A program made the translations under genes and the position numbers. Shown in pieces: positions 30,901-38,705 of a DNA stretch of 64,000 nt. Origin of the DNA: Paenibacillus lutrae (GTDB lineage: Bacteria; Bacillota; Bacilli; Paenibacillales; NBRC-103111); NCBI RefSeq assembly GCF_009757775.1, contig NZ_RHLK01000006.1:124001-188000 (forward strand). Direction: 5' to 3'. The first letter of the stretch is position 1, and each line of letters begins with the position of its first letter. Under the pieces are notes generated by a model. It was not told where the DNA came from, searched no databases, and worked only from the letters and a program-made list of their open reading frames with translations.

Positions 30901-31352
30901 ATTAAAGCGATTACTTGCTCGTAATAGCTTTCTTCCAGCTGTTCAAACGTAACTCCGCCTGTTACGGATAGCGTCTTGGTCGTCGGTCCGAGAGCACCTG
31001 CCACATAACGCGGCCATTCCGGAGTGGAATATTTCTCTGCCGCTTCGATAGCCAGTTTGGCCGCGGCCAAATTAATCTCCCTGGCACGGTCTTGAATGTC
31101 GTATTCAGCGAGCACGACACTTGTTGCGCCGAACGTGTTCGTTTCGACAATATCCGACCCGGCTTCAAAGTATTTCTCATGTATGGTACGGATCACGTCA
31201 GGGCGCGTAAGCACCAGCATCTCATTGCATCCGTCTAATTCTTCCCCGCCAAAATCATCTGCAGTAAGATCCTCCTGCTGGATCATCGTTCCCATGGCGC
31301 CGTCAAGTATAAGAATTTTTCTTTGTAATTGGTCTTCCAAGCTGCGTTTCAT
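27909..31352 (-). CDS. metH: Cobalamin-dependent methionine synthase
   Basis: Four domains are in the standard order: homocysteine-binding barrel with the zinc cysteines in GLNCATGP and [10 protein letters not shown]; pterin-binding barrel starting [16 protein letters not shown]; B12 module with the [20 protein letters not shown] histidine loop; and the reactivation domain ([16 protein letters not shown]). At 1147 residues it is complete. It methylates homocysteine from methyltetrahydrofolate. The leader contains a premature terminator, so transcription is probably attenuated. Confidence 0.96.
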   Translation of the reverse strand: [1147 protein letters not shown]

Positions 31353-31387
31353 CCGTCTCTCCTACTTCCTTTCCACGAGCATATGCT

Positions 31388-31418
31388 AAAAAAAGCGCTC
31401 TTTATCCGAGAAAAGCGC
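31388..31418 (-). terminator. Premature terminator in the metH leader
   Basis: In the minus direction GCGCT (31418-31414) pairs with AGCGC (31399-31395), with an extended imperfect inner stem, and seven Ts follow. The gene to the right is on the other strand, so the only transcript it can stop is one heading into metH, 36 bases further on. No S-box, T-box or cobalamin box could be recognised in the 190 bases upstream. Confidence 0.65.
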
Positions 31419-31617
31419 ACAAGTTAAGACATAGTTTAGCAGATACCTCAGATTAAGAAAAGAAGTTTGTCTTTTTTTGGAGCCAAAACCGCTGATTTGT
31501 AAGGATTGCCGTTTTTCGTCGCTATGGGCTCCCCCAGGTGCGAATACGATGCGGGTTCAGTCGCCACACTACTCCTGAGGAACTTGCCAGAATTACCACG
31601 ATTGGAGGTGAAAACAC

Positions 31618-32022
31618 ATGAACAAACGATTTGCAGCACTAACAGCCACTCTCCTCATCGCCGGAACACTTGCAGCCTGCGGCCAGAAAGAAGAAGTACA
31701 ACCGACGACACCTGCTGAATCAACTCCTGCACCGACAGCCCCGGCGGCAAGCCCCGGAGCGACACCCGGGACAACCCAGGGAGAAGGCGGAAGCCAGACT
31801 GCACAAGCAGAAGCCCTGTATAAAGCGCAGTGCATCGCCTGCCACGGAACTGATTTGGGCGGCGGTATAGGTCCTAATCTTCAAAAAGCGGGCAGCCGTT
31901 TGAGCGAAGCGGATGTTAAGAACATTCTGCTTAACGGCAAAGGCGGTATGCCGGCCTTCAAAGGGACTTTAAGTGATGCCGATATTCAGGCCCTGTCCGC
32001 TTGGCTGGCAGCCAAAAAATAA
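31618..32022 (+). CDS. Lipoprotein cytochrome c, class I (134 aa)
   Basis: A lipobox (LIAGTLAACG) follows the signal sequence and makes it a membrane-anchored lipoprotein. After a Pro/Thr/Ala-rich spacer the haem motif CIACH with distal Met in GKGGMPAFKG identifies a small c-type cytochrome of the CccB/c-551 kind. It should accept electrons outside the membrane. GATTGGAGGTG lies eight bases before the ATG. It heads the cluster with the dehydrogenase and Tat genes. Confidence 0.9.
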   Translation: MNKRFAALTATLLIAGTLAACGQKEEVQPTTPAESTPAPTAPAASPGATPGTTQGEGGSQTAQAEALYKAQCIACHGTDLGGGIGPNLQKAGSRLSEADVKNILLNGKGGMPAFKGTLSDADIQALSAWLAAKK

Positions 32023-32049
32023 ACATCAGCCCACCTGCATTCTAAAGAA

Positions 32050-32079
32050 AAACGGAGTCTTCTAAGATTCCGTTTTTTT
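32050..32079 (+). terminator. Terminator after the cytochrome gene
   Basis: AACGGA-G-TCT and AGA-T-TCCGTT pair across TCTA, followed by a T tract of seven. The dehydrogenase genes further right would therefore need read-through or their own promoter. Confidence 0.7.
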
Positions 32080-32233
32080 ATTGTGCACAGCTTTAGGCGA
32101 AGCTTACATACATTTTCCTTAATCAGGAGATACTTGGGTATATCACCAGCCAGGTTGTTCTTCACGCCGCACCTGATCGTAGGTTTCACATTTGGCTGCG
32201 GCTGGGGCACTCCCTGTTACAGGAGGCACGTAC

Positions 32234-33007
32234 ATGGCAGAAAATCAGACCAAACCACCAAAAGACGCTTCCCGCCGTAACTTTCTGAAAGTTTCCGGCG
32301 CAGCACTCGGCGGCCTTGTCGCAGGCGGTGTGATCGGGGGAATTGTCGGCGGCAACATGAAGGGTGCCACTAAACCCGAGCAGGCTGCTCCCGAGACTCA
32401 GCCGGCGGGAAATGCTAAGGACTACAACCAGGCGCCGATGTTCTTTAATCAAGAACAGCTTCGCATCACAGAGGCGGCAGCCGAGCGGATTTTTCCCAAA
32501 GATGAACTCGGCCCGGGAGCTAAAGAACTCGGTGTCGCCTATTATATTGATCACCAGATGGCCAGCCAATGGGGACTTAATGCGAAGGACTATATGATGG
32601 GTCCATTCTACAAAGCCGAAGTTACGCAAGGATACCAGGACAGCTACAAGAGAAACGAACTATTCGTGATGGGACTCCAAGTATTGAATGACCACAGCAG
32701 CAAAAAATACCAGAAAGCCTTTGCCGATTTGGCTGCCGGCGAGCAGGATGAAGTACTGACAGCGTTTGAAAAGGGAAAAGAAGTGCAGCTGAATGGAGTC
32801 CCAAGCTCCACATTCTTTGAAATGCTGCGCACGTTAACCATTGAGGGCGTCTACTCCGACCCGCTGTACGGCGGCAATAAAAACATGGGCGGCTGGAAAA
32901 TGCGCAAATACCCGGGAGACCAGATGAGCTACATGACGATTATCGACAAAAATGAGTTTGTCACCATGGAGCCGCTCAGTCTGCACGATCATCTTAAACA
33001 TTCCTGA
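32234..33007 (+). CDS. Gluconate 2-dehydrogenase subunit 3-like protein with Tat signal (257 aa)
   Basis: The twin-arginine motif SRRNFLKVSGAALGGLVAGG marks Tat export and a hydrophobic core. The mature part belongs to the subunit 3 family (QLRITEAAAERIFPKDELGP, YIDHQMASQWG) that partners GMC-type flavoprotein dehydrogenases. GGAGG lies seven bases before the ATG at 32234. The next gene is its FAD-binding partner and the Tat translocase genes follow, so the complex is probably folded inside and exported together. Confidence 0.85.
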   Translation: MAENQTKPPKDASRRNFLKVSGAALGGLVAGGVIGGIVGGNMKGATKPEQAAPETQPAGNAKDYNQAPMFFNQEQLRITEAAAERIFPKDELGPGAKELGVAYYIDHQMASQWGLNAKDYMMGPFYKAEVTQGYQDSYKRNELFVMGLQVLNDHSSKKYQKAFADLAAGEQDEVLTAFEKGKEVQLNGVPSSTFFEMLRTLTIEGVYSDPLYGGNKNMGGWKMRKYPGDQMSYMTIIDKNEFVTMEPLSLHDHLKHS

Positions 33008-33027
33008 CAAGGAGGATTACGAACAGA

Positions 33028-34749
33028 ATGGCTACCAAACTTCCGAAAGTACCGGTCGTGATCGTCGGAATGGGCTGGTCCGGCGGCATTATCGCGGCAG
33101 AATTAACGAAAGCCGGCCACAAAGTTGTCGGGCTCGAACGCGGCAAAAGCCGCAAAACGGAAGACTACTACATGTCTCATGACGAACTCCGCTATGCACT
33201 CCGTTATGAGCTGATGCAGGATTTATCCAAGGAAACCGTAACCTTCCGAAGCAATGAAAAAGTACGCTCACTTCCAATGAGATCTTACGGTTCTTTTCTG
33301 ATGGCAGATGGACTAGGCGGGGCAGGCATTCACTGGAACGGCCAGAATTACCGGTTCCTTCCTTACGATTTTGAGATCCGCTCGAAGACCATCGAACGCT
33401 ACGGCAAGAACAAGATTCCGGAGGGAATGCAGCTCCAAGACTGGGGAATTACCTATGACCAGCTAGAGCCATACTTTGATAAATACGAGAAAATGGCCGG
33501 AATTTCCGGGGAAAAAGAACAAAATAAGATGGTGGGGACGCGTTCCGCCCCATTTCCGACCGGGCCGATGAAAAAAACACCCGCCATCACAATGTTTGAA
33601 GAAGCTTCCAGGAAACTCGGCTTCAACCCTTACATGATTCCTTCGGCCAATCTGTCGGAGAACTATACGAATCCGGATGGCATTGCCCGAGCGGCCTGCC
33701 AGTACTGCTCTTTCTGCGACAGATTCGGATGCGAATATGGCGCGAAGGCCGATCCGACTGTGACCGTGCTGCCTGTAGCGGAGAAAACCGGAAATCTGGA
33801 AATTCGTACGAATGCCAACGTTATCAAAATTCTCCATAGCGGCGGCAAAGCTACGGGTGTTGTTTATGTTAACACTCCGACAGGCGAAGAATTTGAGCAG
33901 CCTGCAGACGTTGTCATTATGACCAGCTACGTGTTTAACAATGTAAGGCTGCTGTTGACCTCTAAAATCGGCAAACCTTACGACCCTACAACCGGCAGCG
34001 GTGTAATCGGACGGAATTATGCTTACCAGATTACTGGCGGTAACGCATTCGGTTTCTATGATGATCAGGAATTCAATCTCTACGCCGGAGCCGGAGCACT
34101 GGGAAGCTGCTTCGATGATTTTAACGGAGATAACTTCGATCATACGAATCTGAAGTTCCTTCATGGTGCCAATATCCGCTTCACACAGGCCGGCCTAAGA
34201 CCAGTGGCGCATAATCCGGCTCCCAAAGAAACTCCAAGATGGGGCAAAGAATTTAAGCAAACGACGATTAAGTACGCCAACCGCTTCTTAAGTGTCAGCA
34301 CTCAAGGAGCCAACCTGCCGTGGAAGCATCATTATCTTGATCTTGATCCGACATATAAAGACATTTACGGCCTGCCTCTTCTTCGTTTAACCTACGACTT
34401 TGAGGATCAAGACAGGGAAATGGTCAAATACATCTCGGAGAAGACTACTGCCGTAATGAAAGAGATGAAACCGAGCAAAGTGGAAACCTCAAACACCATC
34501 AGTACCTATAACATCGTGCCGTATCAATCTACTCATAATACGGGCGGCGTTATTATGGGCAGCGATCCGTCCACATCAGCCGTAAATAATTATATGCAAA
34601 TGTGGGATATGGACAACTTATTCGTCTTGGGCGCTTCGGCATTTCCCCATAACAGCGGCTATAATCCGACCGGGACACTTGGCGCTTTATCTTACCGGGC
34701 GGCCGAAGGTATTCTGACCTATCTCAAAAAAGGCGGGCCGCTTGTCTGA
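33028..34749 (+). CDS. GMC-family FAD dehydrogenase (573 aa)
   Basis: An N-terminal FAD loop VVIVGMGWSGGIIAAELTKA, the GMC segment GLGGAGIHWNGQNYRFLPYD, and the C-terminal NTGGVIMGSDPSTSAVN and GYNPTGTLGALSYRAAEGIL characterise a membrane-associated gluconate/2-keto-gluconate-type GMC dehydrogenase. It has no signal of its own, so it likely rides out with the Tat-signal small subunit. It should pass electrons to the cytochrome encoded upstream. The substrate (a sugar or polyol) cannot be read from the sequence. Confidence 0.88.
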   Translation: MATKLPKVPVVIVGMGWSGGIIAAELTKAGHKVVGLERGKSRKTEDYYMSHDELRYALRYELMQDLSKETVTFRSNEKVRSLPMRSYGSFLMADGLGGAGIHWNGQNYRFLPYDFEIRSKTIERYGKNKIPEGMQLQDWGITYDQLEPYFDKYEKMAGISGEKEQNKMVGTRSAPFPTGPMKKTPAITMFEEASRKLGFNPYMIPSANLSENYTNPDGIARAACQYCSFCDRFGCEYGAKADPTVTVLPVAEKTGNLEIRTNANVIKILHSGGKATGVVYVNTPTGEEFEQPADVVIMTSYVFNNVRLLLTSKIGKPYDPTTGSGVIGRNYAYQITGGNAFGFYDDQEFNLYAGAGALGSCFDDFNGDNFDHTNLKFLHGANIRFTQAGLRPVAHNPAPKETPRWGKEFKQTTIKYANRFLSVSTQGANLPWKHHYLDLDPTYKDIYGLPLLRLTYDFEDQDREMVKYISEKTTAVMKEMKPSKVETSNTISTYNIVPYQSTHNTGGVIMGSDPSTSAVNNYMQMWDMDNLFVLGASAFPHNSGYNPTGTLGALSYRAAEGILTYLKKGGPLV

Positions 34750-34809
34750 AATGACGGGTATCAGCACAGGGCGCAAAAGGGCTCATGTTATGAAATGAGG
34801 TGATTGAAC

Positions 34810-35541
34810 TTGGATCAGCAAGCGGAGTGGATCGGGCACCTGACCGAACTTAGAAAAAGACTGATCCTGGTCGTGTGCTTTTTTACCGCTGCTATGATTG
34901 CGGGGCTGTATATCTCCCCTGCTATTCTGAGAACGGTAAAATCTTTGCCTGCTGCAAGTAATTTTGACTGGAACGTCTTCGGGTTACCTGACGGACTGGC
35001 TATTTACATGAAATGTGCGCTCCTGTGCGCCTTTCTGTTTACTTTGCCGCTGCTGCTGTATCAAATCTGGGCTTTCGTCCGGCCTGGCTTAACCGACTCA
35101 GAAGCAAAAGGCACGCTCCTGTATGTGCCCGCTTCTTTTGTTCTCTTCTTGTCAGGCACTTCGTTCGGCTACACGGTTGTGCTGCCCATGATGATCAAAT
35201 TCATGCAGCAGATCAACCACAATATCGGAGCAGCCGAGACCTACGGAATTGACCGCTACTTTGCTCTGTTGTTTAACGTAGTATTCCCGTTAGGCATTGC
35301 TTTTGAGCTGCCGCTTGTGGTTCTTTTTCTGACCCGGCTTGGATTGTTAACGCCTGAGAATTTAAAAAAAACACGCAAGTACGCTTATATTGGACTCGCT
35401 GTCGTCGGGGCATCCATAACACCGCCCGATTTCATTTCCCACATCTCCGTGACCATTCCGCTAATTGTTCTGTTTGAATTCAGCATTGTACTATCGACCC
35501 GATATTCACGCAAAATATCGCTATCTGCCGATACCGGCTAG
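34810..35541 (+). CDS. tatC: TatC, twin-arginine translocase subunit (243 aa)
   Basis: Six membrane helices with the TatC family motifs HLTELRKRLI near the N-terminus, the PLLLYQIWAFVRPGL loop and the GIAFELPLVV region, which forms the signal-peptide site. The TTG at 34810 is preferred because AGGTGA lies six bases before it; another TTG at 34804 has no spacing. Position beside a Tat-dependent dehydrogenase suggests a substrate-dedicated translocase, as known for other TatC copies in Bacillota. Confidence 0.93.
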   Translation: MDQQAEWIGHLTELRKRLILVVCFFTAAMIAGLYISPAILRTVKSLPAASNFDWNVFGLPDGLAIYMKCALLCAFLFTLPLLLYQIWAFVRPGLTDSEAKGTLLYVPASFVLFLSGTSFGYTVVLPMMIKFMQQINHNIGAAETYGIDRYFALLFNVVFPLGIAFELPLVVLFLTRLGLLTPENLKKTRKYAYIGLAVVGASITPPDFISHISVTIPLIVLFEFSIVLSTRYSRKISLSADTG

Positions 35542-35586
35542 AGTCTACTAAGAACACACTCAATTGTGAAACGAGGGTTAAATCAC

Positions 35587-35781
35587 ATGTTAAATAACAT
35601 TGGTATTTCCGGCCTGCTCATCATATTGATGCTGGCACTGATTTTATTCGGTCCTTCCAAGCTCCCCCAGCTGGGGCGGGCTTTCGGAGACACACTTCGT
35701 GAATTCCGCACCTCAACCAAGGAAATGGTAGAAGACGTGGAGAACCGGATCGACATCTCCGATCCCGATAAGAAAGCTTGA
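35587..35781 (+). CDS. tatA: TatA/E-type twin-arginine translocase component (64 aa)
   Basis: A single N-terminal membrane helix ([20 protein letters not shown]), the [14 protein letters not shown] hinge and an amphipathic helix ([20 protein letters not shown]), the usual TatA plan. It pairs with the TatC just upstream; together they form a minimal TatAC system typical of Gram-positive bacteria. GAGGG precedes the ATG. Confidence 0.92.
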   Translation: MLNNIGISGLLIILMLALILFGPSKLPQLGRAFGDTLREFRTSTKEMVEDVENRIDISDPDKKA

Positions 35782-35831
35782 TGCAATCAAGTTACAGCTG
35801 ATCGATTCTCTTCTCTTCCTTGTCTGACCTG

Positions 35832-35866
35832 CAGCCGTTTCTTCCTATTGGAAGGAGCGGCTTTTC
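35832..35866 (+). terminator. Terminator after tatA
   Basis: AGCCGTTTCTTCC and GGAAGGAGCGGCT pair around TATT, followed by TTTTC. It closes the dehydrogenase/Tat cluster. Confidence 0.75.
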
Positions 35867-36023
35867 ATATGCACTTACTAATTCCAATCGGAAAAGTCGT
35901 GATTATTTGCTGGGAAGCATCGACAGCCAAGCCTTTATCCTCTATAATCATAAGAAAACCTACTACGTAATCCCCCGCTCCCGCATAGGCGGCGATCATT
36001 ACAAACAAGAAAGAGGGATGAGC

Positions 36024-36566
36024 ATGGCTGAGATACATATTCGCAATACGGGTGAACGCATTTCCGGTGAAGAGAACGTCCGGGCATTTCTGGAGAAACA
36101 AGAAGTCCTTTACGAACACTGGAATCCTGCACAATTACCTGCCGAACTTCAGGAGAAATTTATCCTTACGGATGAAGAGAAAACACAAATATTATCTACT
36201 TTTGATAGTGAGATTCGTGATTTGGCCCAGCGCCGCGGTTATCAAACTTGGGACATCATTGCCCTCTCTGACGCGACTCCGAATCTGGACGAGCTGCTAA
36301 AGAAATTCGAACAGGTGCATACTCATACCGAAGATGAAGTCCGTGCGATTACTGCCGGCAAAGGGATCTTCATTATTAAAGGAACCGATGATGTCGGCTA
36401 TTTCAATGTCGAGCTTGAAGCGGGTGATGTAATTTCGGTGCCTGAACACAAGCCGCATTTCTTTACCCTGATGGAGAACCGTCAGATTGTCGCCGTACGT
36501 TTATTTATCGAAACAGAGGGCTGGATTGCTCACCCGTTCGAGGATGCTACTTTCCAGAAAGCTTAA
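36024..36566 (+). CDS. mtnD: Acireductone dioxygenase (180 aa)
   Basis: The cupin metal site is visible as EQVHTHTEDEVRAITAG (two His and Glu) and the later PEHKPHFFT His. This enzyme oxidises the acireductone of the methionine salvage pathway. The ATG at 36024 is six bases after GAGGG; an ATG at 36018 is too close. It stands alone here, without other mtn genes. A strong terminator follows. Confidence 0.88.
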   Translation: MAEIHIRNTGERISGEENVRAFLEKQEVLYEHWNPAQLPAELQEKFILTDEEKTQILSTFDSEIRDLAQRRGYQTWDIIALSDATPNLDELLKKFEQVHTHTEDEVRAITAGKGIFIIKGTDDVGYFNVELEAGDVISVPEHKPHFFTLMENRQIVAVRLFIETEGWIAHPFEDATFQKA

Positions 36567-36595
36567 AACCGCAATACTTAATCCATTCGGCAAAT

Positions 36596-36646
36596 AAAAA
36601 TCCGCTTCTCTCTCCTGTAATCAGGATTGAGAAGCGGATTTTTTTA
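36596..36646 (+). terminator. Strong terminator after mtnD
   Basis: AAAAATCCGCTTCTC and GAGAAGCGGATTTTTTT form a long perfect stem with a T tail of seven; A-rich sequence on the left lets it work on both strands, which suits the convergent HAD gene. Confidence 0.9.
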
Positions 36647-36721
36647 TGTCTCCTTACAGCCCATGAAACAGGAAGGAGTTAGAAATGAGTATCATGTTCC
36701 TGCTGGCGTACACCTTGGAAC

Positions 36722-37513
36722 TTATTGTTCTTGAAGGAACTTTTGAATGTCACGCAGGGACGTGATTTCGTAGGTCGGTTTCGCCTCGCCGTCAAAGACC
36801 ATCTGGTGTCTGTTAATCCACATGTTCTTCATACCACAGCGGGAGGACCCGAGAATATCGGTCGTGAGCTTGTCGCCAACCATTACACATTCGTGAACTT
36901 CAAGCCCGAGCAGGCCTAAAGCGTGGTTGAATATAGTAACCGCAGGCTTTCCGTCCCCAAAATCGCCGGATATAACAATATGATCGAAGTAGGGCTCTAA
37001 TTCGGGAACGCCTGCAAGCTTTTCACGCTGCAGATCAGGTGAACCGTTCGTGAGCAGCAGCAGTTTGTAAGATTTCTTCAGCTCTTCGAGAACTTCGAAA
37101 GTTTCTTCGTACACAATCGGACGAGATCTTCTTTCCGCAGGAAACTGTTCGGCCAGACGAGCCCCCAGCTCCGGATCGTTCACCCCGAGTGCCGCAAGTC
37201 CGCGTGTCCATGCTTCTTTGCGGTAGCCTGGAGCCAGAGCTTCAAGTTTGCGGAATTCTTCCTGTTTGCCCTCGCGGAAGGGAGCCCACAATCCTTCAAA
37301 CGGATTGATTCCGATATGCTTCGTAAAAGCAAATGTATCGAAGGACTCATATAACTTCCGCGCTTCCTGACGGACAGCGGCCTCCAGTTCTTCGGGCTTT
37401 ACATCTGCATGCATGGCAGCTTCCTGACAAGTGGCTTCGAAAGCTTCCTTCACACTGCGGTCATCCCACAACAGGGTGTCATCCAAATCAAATAAAATCG
37501 CCTTCACCGTCAT
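36722..37513 (-). CDS. HAD-family phosphatase, YsaA/YjjG-like (263 aa)
   Basis: HAD motifs in order: ILFDLDDTLLWDD (nucleophile and acid/base Asp), LLLLTNGSPD (motif II), the GDGKPAVTIF lysine (motif III) and VMVGDKLTTDILG (motif IV). A helical C1 cap lies at residues 20-100. This is the HAD-IA group with pyrimidine- or phospho-sugar phosphatases; the substrate is not known. The stop is followed by the strong mtnD terminator on the opposite strand. Confidence 0.85.
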   Translation of the reverse strand: MTVKAILFDLDDTLLWDDRSVKEAFEATCQEAAMHADVKPEELEAAVRQEARKLYESFDTFAFTKHIGINPFEGLWAPFREGKQEEFRKLEALAPGYRKEAWTRGLAALGVNDPELGARLAEQFPAERRSRPIVYEETFEVLEELKKSYKLLLLTNGSPDLQREKLAGVPELEPYFDHIVISGDFGDGKPAVTIFNHALGLLGLEVHECVMVGDKLTTDILGSSRCGMKNMWINRHQMVFDGEAKPTYEITSLRDIQKFLQEQ

Positions 37514-37555
37514 TTTAACGATATCCCCTTTACTTGCTACATACGGCTGATGAGG

Positions 37556-37738
37556 TTACTGTTCATCCGTATAGTGGATTGAATCCAGTTGCCCTCTAAG
37601 CTGTGATTTCATAGCGGCTATATATTCTTTACGCAATTCGTTACGCTCTTCAAGCTCGGCCTCTGAAAGTCCGTCTGTCTTAGCTTTACGAGCTAACTCA
37701 TTGATGCGTTGTACTTTTTTCTGAAAATCGTCACTCAT
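37556..37738 (-). CDS. DUF896 family protein, YnzC-like (60 aa)
   Basis: MSDDFQKKVQRINELARKAK, then GLSEAELEERNELRKEYIAA is the DUF896 signature; the protein is a small helical hairpin. In B. subtilis the homologue ynzC is encoded beside yneA, yneB and lexA and belongs to the SOS regulon, and the same neighbourhood is seen here. The longer frame upstream to 37981 is not used because AGGAGGTTTTACAGC stands just before the ATG at 37738. Confidence 0.85.
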   Translation of the reverse strand: MSDDFQKKVQRINELARKAKTDGLSEAELEERNELRKEYIAAMKSQLRGQLDSIHYTDEQ

Positions 37739-37830
37739 GCTGTAAAACCTCCTATCGAGCCTTTCAATATCTTCTACTTTGCCATTGTCAAAGTTTCTTG
37801 TCAAGCCGACATCAGGCCTGAAAATTAAAC

Positions 37831-37880
37831 GAGCCATCAAAAAGACACACCCGATTAAAGGTGTGTCCTTTTGATGGCTC
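37831..37880 (-). terminator. Long hairpin after the yneA-like gene
   Basis: GAGCCATCAAAA-A-GACACACC and GGTGTGTC-C-TTTTGATGGCTC give about 20 nearly perfect pairs around an eight-base loop. The 3' side on the minus strand is only loosely T-rich (TTTAATTTTC), so termination is likely but less certain. It separates the yneA-like gene from the DUF896 gene. Confidence 0.6.
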
Positions 37881-37961
37881 TCCAGACCATGAATGCAAGG
37901 CGCATGTATTCGCACAAGCCCTTTGCAAAGCCCGTAATAAGCGTTCCTGGAGCAGCTTAAT

Positions 37962-38561
37962 TCAAGGCAGTTCAAGTACATCTCCTGCGCGAAGTATAGA
38001 TGCTGATTGGAGCTTATTGAGTTTGCATAGCTTCAATAGATAGGCTCTTGTATCCATTTCATCAGGAGCGTATTCCGCAGCTATATTCCATAAGGTATCG
38101 CCGCTCATTACAACGAGGGTCTTCCTTTGTTCCATATTCGTGCCCTTTCCCTTATCTTTGCCCTGGCCGTTTGCTGCGATTGCCGCAGCCTCAGTTGATT
38201 GCCCGCTGCTGGCGAAAGCTTGGACTATAATGCCGCAGCTGAAAGCAATTACCAGGATGAGAGCAATGACGGCCGTACGAACCAGGCTGCGGCGGGAGTG
38301 AAGCCATTGTTTGGGAGCAGACTTCGTACTGGAAGCCCTCACCGGAGCCGTCACGGATTGCCAAGCAGCAGGCTCACTTAATGAAACAGGACTTCTCCTT
38401 GATTGCGCAGCCGGTTGAGGGGTTCTTCCGGCGGATTGCTGCTGCCCGTTAGGTAATGTACCTGAGGCAGCCGAAGCAGCTTGAGATGGTGTAGCGGGAA
38501 TGCCGGTTTCCGTATTCGTTCTATGTAAAGTAAGATCATTGTTAGCATAATAAGCGTTCAT
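37962..38561 (-). CDS. yneA: YneA-like LysM protein, SOS cell-division inhibitor candidate (199 aa)
   Basis: A cytoplasmic Pro/Ser/Ala-rich N-terminus (residues 1-92) precedes one membrane helix (TAVIALILVIAFSCGIIVQA) and a C-terminal LysM domain (VVMSGDTLWNIAAEYAPDEM, RAGDVLELP). B. subtilis YneA has the helix plus LysM plan and blocks division during SOS; this copy has an extra N-terminal 90 residues. It is divergent from lexA and under LexA boxes. GGAGG overlaps one SOS box upstream of the ATG. Confidence 0.8.
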   Translation of the reverse strand: MNAYYANNDLTLHRTNTETGIPATPSQAASAASGTLPNGQQQSAGRTPQPAAQSRRSPVSLSEPAAWQSVTAPVRASSTKSAPKQWLHSRRSLVRTAVIALILVIAFSCGIIVQAFASSGQSTEAAAIAANGQGKDKGKGTNMEQRKTLVVMSGDTLWNIAAEYAPDEMDTRAYLLKLCKLNKLQSASILRAGDVLELP

Positions 38562-38574
38562 AATTAACGACCTC

Positions 38575-38672
38575 CAAACATTTGTTCTGTTTAGAGAATA
38601 ACACGAACGAATGTTTGTGTCAATGCCATTTTCGAACTTATGTTTGTACGAACTCCGGTTCTATGTTATACT
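38575..38672. promoter_or_regulatory. lexA/yneA divergent SOS control region, four LexA boxes
   Basis: Four boxes matching CGAAC-N4-GTTCG are present: CAAACATTTGTTCT (38575-38588), CGAACGAATGTTTG (38604-38617), CGAACTTATGTTTG (38633-38646) and CGAACTCCGGTTCT (38649-38662). The yneA promoter is TTGACA (38623-38618) and TATTCT (38600-38595), spacer 17, with a box inside. The lexA promoter is TTGTAC (38644-38649) and TATACT (38667-38672), spacer 17, also with a box inside. Both genes should be LexA-repressed and DNA-damage induced. Confidence 0.9.
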
Positions 38673-38705
38673 TTAGGTAATTTATACATACTGGAGTGAT
38701 TCGTA

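Noticed and set aside
31395-31600. Possible S-box, T-box or cobalamin riboswitch before metH
   Set aside because: The conserved core sequences of these classes were looked for on both strands and not found; only the terminator is supported.
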